Shown: positions 36,549 through 45,157, counted from the first letter of the stretch. The stretch is DNA of 64,000 nucleotides from Allopusillimonas lactea (GCF_021653995.1 NZ_JAJJOZ010000001.1:620001-684000); one strand, 5' to 3'. Notes: a model not told the origin generated them from the sequence alone. Numbers and translations are program-made.

Positions 36549-37587
36549 TCCCGTTTACGACATGCAGGACGTTCTCCTTCTTCACCTCCACCAGTTGCAC
36601 CGGCACAAGGACGCCGCCATCGTGGCGTTGGTATGTCAACGTCAGCACTTGGTTGAGTGTGGCGCTACTCATGGGTAGGTCCGAGTCATACCGCGACGGA
36701 AGCAGATAGTCTGATCCGCCGGCGAAAGTCTTGAGGGCAATGAAGATGTCCAGCGCCTGCCGGGACAGGAAAACCAAGTGCGGATTGCGTCGCTTCATCC
36801 GCTCCTTCGGGATTGTCCAAAGCGCCTCGCTGAAATTGATCTCGCTCCACGTCGCGTTGGTCAACTCGCTTTTGCGCACCATAGTTAGAAGCAACAGCTT
36901 GGCGGCTGCCCGGATGGATGGCGTTGTGCCGATCCGCTCCATGTACTGGTACATCAAGCCGATTTCATCGGGCGTCAGCGCACGGTCACGCGGCTCAAAT
37001 TTGGCGATGGTCGTCGGTCGAACCAGTTCTGCCGGGTTCTCTACCTTCTGTCCACGCTCAATGGCCCAGCGATAAACCTGCAACACGATCTCACGGGAAT
37101 GCACCGCGGTTGCTGGTGCGCCTCGCTCGACAATGGCATCGGTCAATGCCCTCAAATCCTCGTGGGTGATTTCGATCAGCTTCCGATTGCCGAATTTCGG
37201 CTTCAACTCACGCTCGAAGACCGAACGGCGCATATCGCGGGTGGAGTCCGCCATCTGGTAGCCTCGCAGCCACTTTTCTGCCCAGGCCCCGAACGTTTCA
37301 GCGTCCTTGACACGCGCCTTTTCTCGCGCCTTCTCCTTGGCCGGTGACTTCCCGGCGGCGATCATCTTCTTGGCCTCACCCAACCGCTCGCGGGCTTCCG
37401 CGAGGGTAATGCCGCCGACACCGTAGCGGCCGAAGGTGATGGTCTCTTGCCTGCCGTGGATCGAGTAGTTGTAGCGGAACGAAATTGAACCCGCAGAGGT
37501 GACGGCCACATAGAGGCCGTCACGGTCATTCACTTTGTAGAGTTTGTCCTTCGGCTTGAGGTTGCGCAGCTTGGTATCAGTCAGCAT
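36529..37587 (-). CDS. int: P4-type tyrosine integrase, C-terminally truncated
   Basis: 352 residues. An N-terminal DUF4102 arm-binding domain (LTDTKLRNLKPKDKLYKVND), a core-binding domain (KWLRGYQMADSTRDMRRSVF) and the start of the catalytic domain are present. The first catalytic Arg lies in LLTMVRKSELTNATW, and a WTIPKERMKRRNPHLVFLS segment follows. After LNQVLTLTYQR (about residue 320) the family sequence stops and 32 unrelated residues follow. The HxxR box, second His and Tyr nucleophile are therefore missing, so it should not recombine DNA. ATG 37587 is chosen over an upstream TTG. The gene reads away from guaA, typical for integrases that use its 3' end. Confidence 0.85.
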   Translation of the reverse strand: MLTDTKLRNLKPKDKLYKVNDRDGLYVAVTSAGSISFRYNYSIHGRQETITFGRYGVGGITLAEARERLGEAKKMIAAGKSPAKEKAREKARVKDAETFGAWAEKWLRGYQMADSTRDMRRSVFERELKPKFGNRKLIEITHEDLRALTDAIVERGAPATAVHSREIVLQVYRWAIERGQKVENPAELVRPTTIAKFEPRDRALTPDEIGLMYQYMERIGTTPSIRAAAKLLLLTMVRKSELTNATWSEINFSEALWTIPKERMKRRNPHLVFLSRQALDIFIALKTFAGGSDYLLPSRYDSDLPMSSATLNQVLTLTYQRHDGGVLVPVQLVEVKKENVLHVVNGSDDERW

Positions 37588-37613
37588 CGTGTGTGCGATT
37601 CTCCACGTCAAAA

Positions 37614-37763
37614 TACCATGCTCAGAAACGCTCGCATTTCCTCTTTAAATTCCTTACAGATCAATGCGTTATCTCAACTGAATACCATGCCAATCCCGTC
37701 AGAGGCAGCATGGTATCAAGCACCAAACATGGCATCAGGTCCAGATAGTACCACCTACCATGC
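37614..37763. repeat. TACCATGC boxes between integrase and guaA
   Basis: TACCATGC occurs at 37614, 37683 and 37756, and its inverse GCATGGTA at 37708. The same box occurs at 21478 in the older island remnant, and ATACCATG near the left island end (about 21686). They are candidate arm-type integrase or excisionase binding sites. The rest of the 250 bp between integrase and guaA shows no gene. Confidence 0.5.
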
Positions 37764-37821
37764 CATACAAACGCGGTGCTTGGCGATGCGAAAATTTGCC
37801 GGACAGTGCCGGGCCTGGAAC

Positions 37822-37847
37822 AAAAAAGCCCGCAGTTACGCGGGCTT
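37822..37847 (-). terminator. guaA transcription terminator
   Basis: Reading the minus strand: AAGCCCGC, GTAACT loop, GCGGGCTT followed by TTTT. It is a clean rho-independent terminator 47 bp after the guaA stop. Half of it lies in the 71-bp repeat, and a slightly altered copy sits at 21541-21565. Confidence 0.85.
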
Positions 37848-37906
37848 AGAGGTGGTTTCATGCTATTTGGTGCCGGTCTATGCCGGACGCGGGATCATTC
37901 CCACTC
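37836..37906. repeat. Right 71-bp attachment repeat (attR, guaA end)
   Basis: Perfect copy of 21554-21624. It includes codons Glu-Trp-Glu and stop of guaA (37895-37906) and the guaA downstream sequence. Confidence 0.92.
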
Positions 37907-39484
37907 GATCGTCGCAGGCGGCTTGCTCGATACGTCGTACGTTACACGATTAATACCGCGTACTTCGTTAATAATGCGCGAAGACACCCGCTTGAGCAGC
38001 GCGTATGGCAGTTCGGCCCAATCGGCTGTCATGAAGTCGGACGTTTGCACCGCGCGCAAGGCTACGACGTAGTCGTAGGTGCGGCCGTCGCCCATGACGC
38101 CGACCGATTTGACAGGCAGGAAGACGGCGAAGGCCTGGGACGTGAGGTCGTACCAGTTCTTGCCGCTTGCGTGGTCGATAGTAGAACGCAGTTCGTCGAT
38201 GAAGATGGCGTCGGCGCGGCGCAGAAGGTCTGCGTACTCTTGTTTGACTTCGCCCAGGATGCGCACGCCCAGGCCAGGGCCTGGGAAAGGATGGCGATAG
38301 ACCATGGCGGGCGGCAGGCCAAGCGCGATGCCAAGTTTGCGCACTTCGTCTTTGAAGAGTTCGCGCAGGGGTTCGAGCAGCTTGAGGTTGAGTGTATCGG
38401 GCAGGCCGCCAACGTTATGGTGGGACTTGATGGCGACGGCCTTGCCGGTTTTGGCGCCGGCCGATTCAATGACGTCGGGGTAGATGGTGCCCTGCGCCAG
38501 CCAGCGCGCATTCTTTAGCTTGCCCGCCTCGGCCTGGAAAACTTCAACGAATTCGCGGCCGATGATCTTGCGTTTGGCTTCAGGGTCAGCCACCCCCGCC
38601 AGCTTGCCCATGAAGGCGTCGGTGGCGTCGACATGGATGACCTTGATGCCGAAGTGATCGGCAAAGGTGGCCATGACTTGCTTGGCTTCGTTCAGGCGCA
38701 GCAAACCGTGATCGACAAAGACACAGGTGAGTTGGTCGCCGATGGCCTTGTGGATCAGGGCCGCAGCAACGGAGGAATCGACGCCGCCTGATAAGCCAAG
38801 GATGACTTCTTCTGTGCCGACTTGTTTGCGGATGGCGGCCACAGCCTCCTCGACGTAGTCGGGCATGTTCCAGTCGCGTGTGCAGCCGCAGATTTCCGTG
38901 ACGAAGCGCGCAAGCAGCGCCTCGCCCTGTACGGTATGCGTGACTTCTGGATGAAACTGGACGGCGTAGAAGTTGCGCGTTTCGTCGGCCATGCCGGCGA
39001 TGGGGCACGATGGGGTGGACGCCATGAGCTTGAAGCCCGGCGGCAGCGCGGTGACTTTGTCGCCGTGGCTCATCCAGACCTTGAGCATGCCATGGCCTTC
39101 TTTGTTGGAGAAGTCTTGCAAACCGTCGAGCAGGCGGGTGTGGCCGTGGGCGCGTACTTCGGCGTAGCCAAACTCACGGTGATCAGACCATTCGACCTTA
39201 CCGCCAAGCTGCGACGCCATAGCCTGCATGCCGTAGCAGATGCCGAGCACCGGCACGCCGATCTCGAACACTGCCGAGGGCACCTTGAGCGACTCTTCGG
39301 CATAGGCGGAGGCGTGACTGCCCGACAGAATAATGCCCTTGAGGCCTTCACGCTGCGCTGTGATGAACGCATTATCGACATCCCCAGGATGGATTTCGCA
39401 GTAGACGCCGGTATCGCGTACGCGACGAGCGATGAGCTGGGTGACCTGTGAGCCGTAATCGAGGATGAGGATGCGCTGGTGCAT
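37895..39484 (-). CDS. guaA: GMP synthase (glutamine-hydrolysing)
   Basis: 529 residues, standard length. The N-terminal class I glutaminase has its Cys in LGICYGMQAM (about residue 83) and His in FHPEVTHT. The ATP pyrophosphatase domain has the P-loop LGLSGGVDSSVAAALI (about 230-245), and the C-terminal dimerisation domain ends PPATIEWE. It aminates XMP to GMP in the cytoplasm. Its last codons form the integration site of the island; the coding sequence is intact because the repeat restores the end. guaB lies 5.7 kb upstream rather than adjacent, with accessory genes between. Confidence 0.97.
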   Translation of the reverse strand: MHQRILILDYGSQVTQLIARRVRDTGVYCEIHPGDVDNAFITAQREGLKGIILSGSHASAYAEESLKVPSAVFEIGVPVLGICYGMQAMASQLGGKVEWSDHREFGYAEVRAHGHTRLLDGLQDFSNKEGHGMLKVWMSHGDKVTALPPGFKLMASTPSCPIAGMADETRNFYAVQFHPEVTHTVQGEALLARFVTEICGCTRDWNMPDYVEEAVAAIRKQVGTEEVILGLSGGVDSSVAAALIHKAIGDQLTCVFVDHGLLRLNEAKQVMATFADHFGIKVIHVDATDAFMGKLAGVADPEAKRKIIGREFVEVFQAEAGKLKNARWLAQGTIYPDVIESAGAKTGKAVAIKSHHNVGGLPDTLNLKLLEPLRELFKDEVRKLGIALGLPPAMVYRHPFPGPGLGVRILGEVKQEYADLLRRADAIFIDELRSTIDHASGKNWYDLTSQAFAVFLPVKSVGVMGDGRTYDYVVALRAVQTSDFMTADWAELPYALLKRVSSRIINEVRGINRVTYDVSSKPPATIEWE

Positions 39485-39627
39485 AGTATGCGAAAAAAAA
39501 GAGATTCAAGGCGTTAATGTACCGTATCGGCAGGGTTCACGCTGGCGCGCAAAGCCCCACAGCGCTACAGTAAGCGCTGCCAGGTGGCCTGGGCGCCACA
39601 CTCTTCCCTGACCCAAAAAAGAGCCTG

Positions 39628-40857
39628 ATGACCGCCGCTCAAGAACAACATTCCACCCTGCTGGCCCTGTCAGCACTTGCCGCCCTCGCAGTCTGCATGG
39701 GGATCGGGCGCTTCGCGTTCACGCCGCTGCTGCCGATGATGCAGGCCGACGCGGGTCTCACGCTGGCTTTCGGAGGCTGGCTGGCCAGTGCGAACTATCT
39801 CGGCTACCTGGCTGGCGCGCTGGCGGCCGGCGCCCTACCAGGAAAGACAAGCACTCAATTGAAGGCAGGCCTCGGGCTCGTTGTGGTATCCACGGCACTC
39901 ATGGGGTTGACGCAAAATGGCTGGGGGTGGCTGGCACTGCGTTTCGTGGCGGGCCTGGCCAGCGCCATTGGCCTGGTGGCCACCACTACCTTGTGTCTGA
40001 CGCGGCTCAACGCTGCGGGTGCAGCCCGCAAAGCGGGCATCATGTTCGCCGGCGTGGGCGCGGGCGTTGCGCTTGCAGGGCTGATCTGCATGGGGCTGGT
40101 GGTCGCAGGTATTTCCTCCGCATCCTCGTGGCTGGTAATGGGGGCCACAGCGCTGCTCGGTATGGCCGCCGCCCGTCGCCTATGGACGGCGGATCACGCT
40201 CCATCGCCGCGTGCGTCGGCGCCAGTACAGCGCAGCGGCGCACCAGCGAATGCACCAGAGGCTGCAACTAGCCACGACGCACAAACGCACGCTCGGCCTG
40301 TCCCCACGCCAGGCGGCCGTTTCCGCCTGATCTTCTGCTATGGCTGCTTTGGCTTCGGCTACATCCTGCCAGCCACTTTTCTACCCGCGCAAGCTCGTCA
40401 ATTGGTCACGGATCCCCAAGTGTTCGGCTTGGCGTGGCCGCTGTTCGGGCTGGCTGCCATGTTGTCGACACTGCTGGTGAGCTACCGTGCGGGCGGGCGG
40501 TCACGGCGGCATGTCTGGATCGCGGCGCAACTGGTCATGGCCGTGGGCGTGCTGCTGCCGGCGCTATGGCAAAGTATCTCCGCTATTGTGCTGGCCGCGC
40601 TATGCGTGGGCGGCACCTTCATGGTAATGACCATGATGGGGATGCAGGAAGCCCAGGCGATGGGCGGCGCGCAGCCACGCCGCCTGGTGGCAGCCGTCAC
40701 AGCGGCGTTTGCGGCTGGTCAGCTCGCCGGCCCCGTCGTGTTCAGCCTGTTGCATGATTACCTGGACGTCAGCCTGGATGGCGCGCTGATCCTCGCGGGC
40801 CTGGTCCTGCTTTCAAGCAGCGTGCTGCTCGTGCGCCCGTTCTCACCCGCACGCTAG
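39628..40857 (+). CDS. MFS transporter, YbfB/YjiJ family
   Basis: 409 residues with 12 predicted helices and a central cytoplasmic loop of about 45 residues rich in Pro/Ala/Arg. The YbfB/YjiJ start is clear (CMGIGRFAFTPLLPMMQ, FGGWLASANYLGYLAGAL). Such carriers have largely unknown substrates. It is divergent from guaA across 143 bp and followed 50 bp later by a hydrolase on the same strand. Confidence 0.87.
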   Translation: MTAAQEQHSTLLALSALAALAVCMGIGRFAFTPLLPMMQADAGLTLAFGGWLASANYLGYLAGALAAGALPGKTSTQLKAGLGLVVVSTALMGLTQNGWGWLALRFVAGLASAIGLVATTTLCLTRLNAAGAARKAGIMFAGVGAGVALAGLICMGLVVAGISSASSWLVMGATALLGMAAARRLWTADHAPSPRASAPVQRSGAPANAPEAATSHDAQTHARPVPTPGGRFRLIFCYGCFGFGYILPATFLPAQARQLVTDPQVFGLAWPLFGLAAMLSTLLVSYRAGGRSRRHVWIAAQLVMAVGVLLPALWQSISAIVLAALCVGGTFMVMTMMGMQEAQAMGGAQPRRLVAAVTAAFAAGQLAGPVVFSLLHDYLDVSLDGALILAGLVLLSSSVLLVRPFSPAR

Positions 40858-40907
40858 AATGGCCGCCAGGACAGCGCCATTTCGGCAGCCAAGAAAGGAG
40901 ACCGCTC

Positions 40908-41681
40908 ATGAAGGCGACCAGCCAGGCCACAAAGCCTGAAGCCACGGCAACACACACCTACGTGCTCGTGCATGGCGCCTGGTGCGGCGGCTGGTGCTGG
41001 TCCCGCGTGGCCCACCGCCTGCGCAAGGCCGGCCACCGTGTGTTCACGCCAACATGCACAGGCCTGGGCGAGCGCAGCCACTTGCTTGCGCAAGACACCG
41101 GCCTGGATACCTTTGTCCGGGATATCGCCAACGTGCTGCAATGGGAAGACTTGCGCGACGTCATACTGGTTGGCCACAGTTTCGGCGGCCTGGTCATTAC
41201 CGGCGTGGCAGACATCATGCGCGACCGCATCGGCCAGTTGGTATACCTGGATGCCTTCATACTCGAAAGCGGCATCCGCACCATCGACACACTAAGCACG
41301 GACAACATCGAGAAGCTGCGCGAAGGCGTGGCAAAATCGGGCGGGCCAGTTCCGGTGCTGGCGCCGCCTCGCCCCCAAAGCTTGAGCCTGGAAGCCGCCG
41401 AAGACATCACTTTCGTGGAAGGCCGGCTGACGCCGCAGCCCTACCGCAGCTATACATCCGCGCTAACGCTGCACAATCCGGTTGGCAACACGCTGTCCGC
41501 AGCGTACATCCAGTGCACCGAGCCGGTGTTCCGGGCCGTATCCGCCAGCGCCGACTGGGCGCGAGATCAGGGTTGGCCTGTCTACCCTCTGGCGACAAGC
41601 CACTGCGCCATGATCACCGCGCCAGATGCAACGGTAGGCCTGCTGCTGGAGTTGGCTGGCGGGCACATCGCTGCCTCCTGA
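40908..41681 (+). CDS. Alpha/beta hydrolase, MES/HNL-like esterase
   Basis: 257 residues. Features are YVLVHGAWCGGWCW (oxyanion region), the nucleophile GHSFGGLVI (Ser about residue 88), and near the C-terminus Asp before WARDQGWPVYPLATSHCAMI with the likely catalytic His. This matches small esterases related to plant methyl-salicylate esterases and hydroxynitrile lyases. AAAGGAG precedes the ATG. It probably shares a transcript with the MFS gene. Confidence 0.85.
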   Translation: MKATSQATKPEATATHTYVLVHGAWCGGWCWSRVAHRLRKAGHRVFTPTCTGLGERSHLLAQDTGLDTFVRDIANVLQWEDLRDVILVGHSFGGLVITGVADIMRDRIGQLVYLDAFILESGIRTIDTLSTDNIEKLREGVAKSGGPVPVLAPPRPQSLSLEAAEDITFVEGRLTPQPYRSYTSALTLHNPVGNTLSAAYIQCTEPVFRAVSASADWARDQGWPVYPLATSHCAMITAPDATVGLLLELAGGHIAAS

Positions 41682-41725
41682 AGGCGGGTAAACGAGAGCC
41701 GCCGAAGGAAACGGGCCGCCTTTGC

Positions 41726-42316
41726 TCATAGGCCGCCTGGTGACGGCGGCGCCCCCGTGTCATCTGAACGTGCCGCTTCACGACGCATCTGTTTGGCGCC
41801 CGGGCTGGTTTCCACTTCGTCATCGGACGGTTCGATATGGTCTTCCAGGCGACGCAGGAAGGCCAATGTAATCCAGACCAGCGTAGTCGCCAGAATGGCT
41901 GTTATTTCAAGGCCCATGCCCGCGGCAACGCCCACAGCGGCCACAAACCAGATTGACGCTGCAGTTGTCAGGCCATGCACCTCCTGTCGGTCGCTCATCT
42001 TGATGATGGCCCCAGCCCCCAGGAACCCTATACCGGCGATGACGCCCTGGTATACACGGCTGAGATCGCGAACCTCCATTCCCATCTGAACGGGGATCAG
42101 CACAAACAGGGCTGCCCCGAGCGCAACCACCATATGGGTGCGCAGCCCTGCGGGCTTGCCCCGCGCTTCGCGCTCATATCCGATCACGCCACCCAGCAAC
42201 GCCGCCATGCCGAGGCGCACAAGAATACGCGTGACATCGGCGGCATCCGCAACATCCGAAAACTCGCCTTGGATCGTTGCCCATACCTCCTGCCAGACAC
42301 TCTCATATGTCGTCAT
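41726..42316 (-). CDS. mgtC: MgtC/SapB-family membrane protein
   Basis: 196 residues. Four to five helices carry the family signatures LGMAALLGGVIGYEREARGK, GLRTHMVVALGAALF and IAGIGFLGAGAIIKM, then VHGLTTAASIWFVAAVGVAAG. A charged 40-residue tail replaces the regulatory domain of long MgtC proteins. In pathogens MgtC supports growth at low Mg2+ by restraining the F-type ATPase; short homologues are less defined. It converges with the hydrolase and is divergent from the siderophore receptor. Confidence 0.88.
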   Translation of the reverse strand: MTTYESVWQEVWATIQGEFSDVADAADVTRILVRLGMAALLGGVIGYEREARGKPAGLRTHMVVALGAALFVLIPVQMGMEVRDLSRVYQGVIAGIGFLGAGAIIKMSDRQEVHGLTTAASIWFVAAVGVAAGMGLEITAILATTLVWITLAFLRRLEDHIEPSDDEVETSPGAKQMRREAARSDDTGAPPSPGGL

Positions 42317-42393
42317 CGTCGTCGACCGCCTGACTGCACGGCGTCAGTGAAATCGGAAAAACCAGTATATCTTGGCGTTTCTTTATAATAGTC

Positions 42394-42412
42394 TTCATTC
42401 TCATTCTCATTT
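42394..42412. promoter_or_regulatory. Fur-box-like sequence upstream of the siderophore receptor
   Basis: TTCATTCTCATTCTCATTT has the repeated ATTCTCATT units of Fur boxes (GAGAATGAGAATG on the other strand). It lies 78 bp ahead of mgtC and about 430 bp ahead of the receptor. It could serve either direction. Confidence 0.5.
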
Positions 42413-42445
42413 ATATTTTATGAATTCAGCCTGATTTGAATGCCT

Positions 42446-42470
42446 ACCGGCTACGCACAGCCGGTTTTCG
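42446..42470 (+). terminator. Hairpin in the receptor leader
   Basis: ACCGGCT, loop ACGCAC, AGCCGGT followed by TTTCGTTT. It has the form of a terminator and lies between the Fur-like box and the receptor gene, so it could attenuate the leader transcript. Confidence 0.5.
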
Positions 42471-42614
42471 TTTCAACCAAGGAAGCACGTCAATGTCTGT
42501 GTCCCTGTACTTTGCGCTCCCGCTCTGCCGCTCCGTACGCGGTGTCTCTTGCCGCACAGCCCGCCTTCGGTGAGGTGCATCGCGCAACTTCATGGCAACG
42601 CTCAGCTATCAGAT

Positions 42615-42749
42615 GTGAATGATCGCCGCATGCCTGCGACGACAGCACGGCGATTCCTTGTAAACAACTCCGGCATGCAGGCGACCGCAAGTCATCGATC
42701 GCATATCAACAATCGCGGCATGTCCGCGATCCCAAGAACGTTTGTGCGG
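42615..42749 (+). repeat. Three degenerate 45-bp units in the receptor leader
   Basis: The units begin at 42615, 42660 and 42705. Read in the open frame they give VNDRRMPAT, VNNSGMQAT and INNRGMSAI at 15-residue intervals. The frame has only a TTG as possible start and no clear ribosome site. The rest of the 525-bp gap 42317-42841 has no credible gene. Confidence 0.45.
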
Positions 42750-42841
42750 CGCTGGCCGCACAAGCCTCCACCCTCGCCGCCTCGGCAGTCAAAGTGCCAT
42801 CGTGGCGAGGTATTTTCAGCCGCAACATAGGACGCACATAG

Positions 42842-45082
42842 ATGACTGTGCTTCACCACCACCCTTCCGCATCTTCCCATCCAAGGGCGCGGGCTGCGCG
42901 CCGTACCGCATGCCGCCAGGCATTGGCACTTGCCACGCTGGCCATCCCCGCCGCAAGTGCCCACGCTCAGGCGTCCACGCATGCTGCGCCCAGCATCCCA
43001 GCCCCTGCATCCATCTCCACGCTCTCCCCCATCCGCACGCAAGGCGCCACAGCCGGCAGCGGCCTCACCGAAGGCTCATCGTCATACACCATCAAGGCCA
43101 CAAGCGCCGGCACCGGCCTGCGCCTGAGCCCGCGCGACATTCCGCAATCCGTGTCCGTCATCACTCGCCAGCGGATCGAAGATCAAAACATGACCTCCCT
43201 AGATGAAGTCATGGCCAGCACACCCGGCATCTCCACCGAGCACTACGACAGCGAACGCAATACCTTCAGCGCGCGCGGCTTCGCCATCGACAGCTACCAA
43301 TACGACGGCATCCCGATCGCATTCTCCGGCCCGTACGAATCGGGCGAAGCGGCGATGGACCCCATTGTTTTTGATCACATCGAGGTCGTGCGCGGAGCCA
43401 CCGGTCTGCTGACCGGCGCTGGCAACCCAGGCGCGTCCATCAACCTTGTGCGCAAGCGCGCCCACAGCAAGTCGTTTGCGGCGCAGCTCTCTGCGGGCGC
43501 TGGCCGCTGGGATGCCTATCGTGCCACGCTTGACGTCTCAACCCCTCTAATCGCCAGCGGCGTCGTGCGTGCGCGGCTTGTCGCCGCCCATACCGACCGA
43601 AACACCTTTATCGATCGCTACCACAAGCGGCACAACGTGCTGTTCGGCACCCTGGAGGCCGATCTGTCCCATGCCACAGTATTGCGGCTGGGCTACAGCT
43701 ACCAGCAAAACACCCCGAAAGGCTCGCTATGGGGCGGCTTGCCATTGTGGTACAGCGACGGCACACGCGCCGAATGGCCGCGCAACTACTCGACGGCGGC
43801 ACGCTGGTCTTCGTGGGCAACCACCACCCGCAGCGCGTTCGCGGGCCTGACACATCGCTTTGGAAGCGGCTGGCGCATCGATAGCTTGCTGAGCCACAGC
43901 CGGCATGGCGGAGACGCCCGCCTGCTTTATCTTCACAGCCTACCCGATCGCACAACCGGCCTAGGGATGAAAGCGCTGGCAGGCAGATATCTTGGCGACC
44001 GATCACAAACGTCACTGGACATCAAAGCGGCCGGCCCTGTTCGCCTGTTCGAGCGCGAGCATGAGCTGGTTGTGGGTGTGAACACCAGCCGGCAGATTGT
44101 CGATTTTCGTCGCCGCCCTGCACTGAGCAGGGCCCCGGTGGGCAGCTTTCTGCACTGGGACGGCAGCTACCCCGAACCGCAGTGGGATCCCGTCGAGCAG
44201 GTTTCGTCCCAGGGCCACCTCATGCAACGGGGTATGTATGCCGTCGCACGACTGAATGTGGCGGATCCATTGCGCGTGATCCTGGGCGGGCGCTATACCC
44301 AATGGGAACGCGCCCTCCTCGACCAAAGGCAATCGTATGAGTTCAATAAATCCGCCGTGCTGCCCTATGCCGGCATACTGCTGGATCTGAACGACAACCT
44401 GACGGCCTACGCCGCCTACACCAGCATCTTCAACCCGCAGGCGCGCCGTGACCGCGAAGGGCGTTGGCTGGATCCGCTGCAGGGCCACAGTTACGAAGCC
44501 GGCCTGAACGGCGAATTCCTGGATGGCAGCCTCAACGCCACGTTCGCCTTCTTTCAGGTGAACCAAGACAACCTGGCGCAAGAGGATATGGGCTATATGG
44601 TGCCCGGCACCACCGAGAAAGCCTATCGCGCCGCCAGCGATACACGCAGTCGTGGCTACGAGCTGGAGCTGACGGGTGAGCCTTTGACCGGATGGCATGT
44701 GTTTGCGGGCCTTACGCACTGGACGGCACGCGAGGCAAACGGCAACGCCGTACAGACGGCCCACCCCCGCACACTGCTGCGGTTGTTCAGTACCTATCGG
44801 CTGCCTGGCGCGTGGCAAAAATTGACGGTCGGCGGCGGCATCAATTGGCAAAGCGAGGTGTACAACATCGTCACCGGCCCGAAAGGCGCTGAGCGCGTTA
44901 GCCAACCCAGCTATGCGCTCGTCAACCTGATGTCGCGCTATCAGTTTGACAAGAACCTGCGGCTTCAAATCAACGTGAACAATCTGTTCGACAAAAAATA
45001 TTATCGCCAGATCGGCTTTTACACTCAGAGCGCATGGGGCGAACCGCGCAGCTTCATGGCCAACCTGAGCTATCGCATGTAA
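42842..45082 (+). CDS. TonB-dependent siderophore receptor (FhuE/FpvA-like)
   Basis: 746 residues. A signal peptide ends near ASAHAQA. The plug (about 95-230) has LSPRDIPQSVSVITRQRIED, FSARGFAIDSYQYDGIPI and HIEVVRGATGLLTGAGNPG, hallmarks of the ferric-hydroxamate/rhodotorulate receptor group. A barrel follows to the end. The last residue is Met (SYRM) rather than the usual Phe, with Tyr two before it. It takes up a ferric siderophore at the outer membrane. ATG at 42842 follows GACGCACATAG without a strong ribosome site. A Fur-like box about 430 bp upstream suggests iron control. Confidence 0.92.
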   Translation: MTVLHHHPSASSHPRARAARRTACRQALALATLAIPAASAHAQASTHAAPSIPAPASISTLSPIRTQGATAGSGLTEGSSSYTIKATSAGTGLRLSPRDIPQSVSVITRQRIEDQNMTSLDEVMASTPGISTEHYDSERNTFSARGFAIDSYQYDGIPIAFSGPYESGEAAMDPIVFDHIEVVRGATGLLTGAGNPGASINLVRKRAHSKSFAAQLSAGAGRWDAYRATLDVSTPLIASGVVRARLVAAHTDRNTFIDRYHKRHNVLFGTLEADLSHATVLRLGYSYQQNTPKGSLWGGLPLWYSDGTRAEWPRNYSTAARWSSWATTTRSAFAGLTHRFGSGWRIDSLLSHSRHGGDARLLYLHSLPDRTTGLGMKALAGRYLGDRSQTSLDIKAAGPVRLFEREHELVVGVNTSRQIVDFRRRPALSRAPVGSFLHWDGSYPEPQWDPVEQVSSQGHLMQRGMYAVARLNVADPLRVILGGRYTQWERALLDQRQSYEFNKSAVLPYAGILLDLNDNLTAYAAYTSIFNPQARRDREGRWLDPLQGHSYEAGLNGEFLDGSLNATFAFFQVNQDNLAQEDMGYMVPGTTEKAYRAASDTRSRGYELELTGEPLTGWHVFAGLTHWTAREANGNAVQTAHPRTLLRLFSTYRLPGAWQKLTVGGGINWQSEVYNIVTGPKGAERVSQPSYALVNLMSRYQFDKNLRLQINVNNLFDKKYYRQIGFYTQSAWGEPRSFMANLSYRM

Positions 45083-45105
45083 GCAAATGCGGTGAAGGCC
45101 GCATG

Positions 45106-45138
45106 AAAAAAGCGCCGGCGTGTATGCCGGCGCTTTTT
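45106..45138. terminator. Bidirectional terminator between receptor and guaB
   Basis: AAAAAAGCGCCGGC, loop GTGTAT, GCCGGCGCTTTTT. The A-run and T-run allow termination from both sides of this convergent pair. Confidence 0.9.
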
Positions 45139-45157
45139 GTTTTGCGAAAGGCGACGC

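Larger units (their letters stand above)
21554..37906. mobile_element. 16.3-kb integrative element at the guaA 3' end, with IncP plasmid parts and a Hachiman cassette
   Basis: The element is bounded by 71-bp perfect direct repeats at 21554-21624 and 37836-37906. The right repeat overlaps the last 12 bases of guaA and half of its terminator, so integration regenerates the guaA end. Cargo from left to right: OLD-type nuclease, hamB, hamA, a toxin-antitoxin cluster, serine recombinase, small unknown genes, trbLKJ, IncP-type oriT, origin-like repeats, a rep-like gene and a truncated integrase. It lacks a relaxase, coupling protein and trbB-I, so it cannot transfer itself. It is better called a mobilisable genomic island than an ICE. 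Confidence 0.88.

Noticed and set aside
42549..42830. Multi-core RiPP precursor gene
   Set aside because: Three 15-residue repeats are suggestive, but there is no good start codon, no leader-like peptide and no maturation enzyme nearby.
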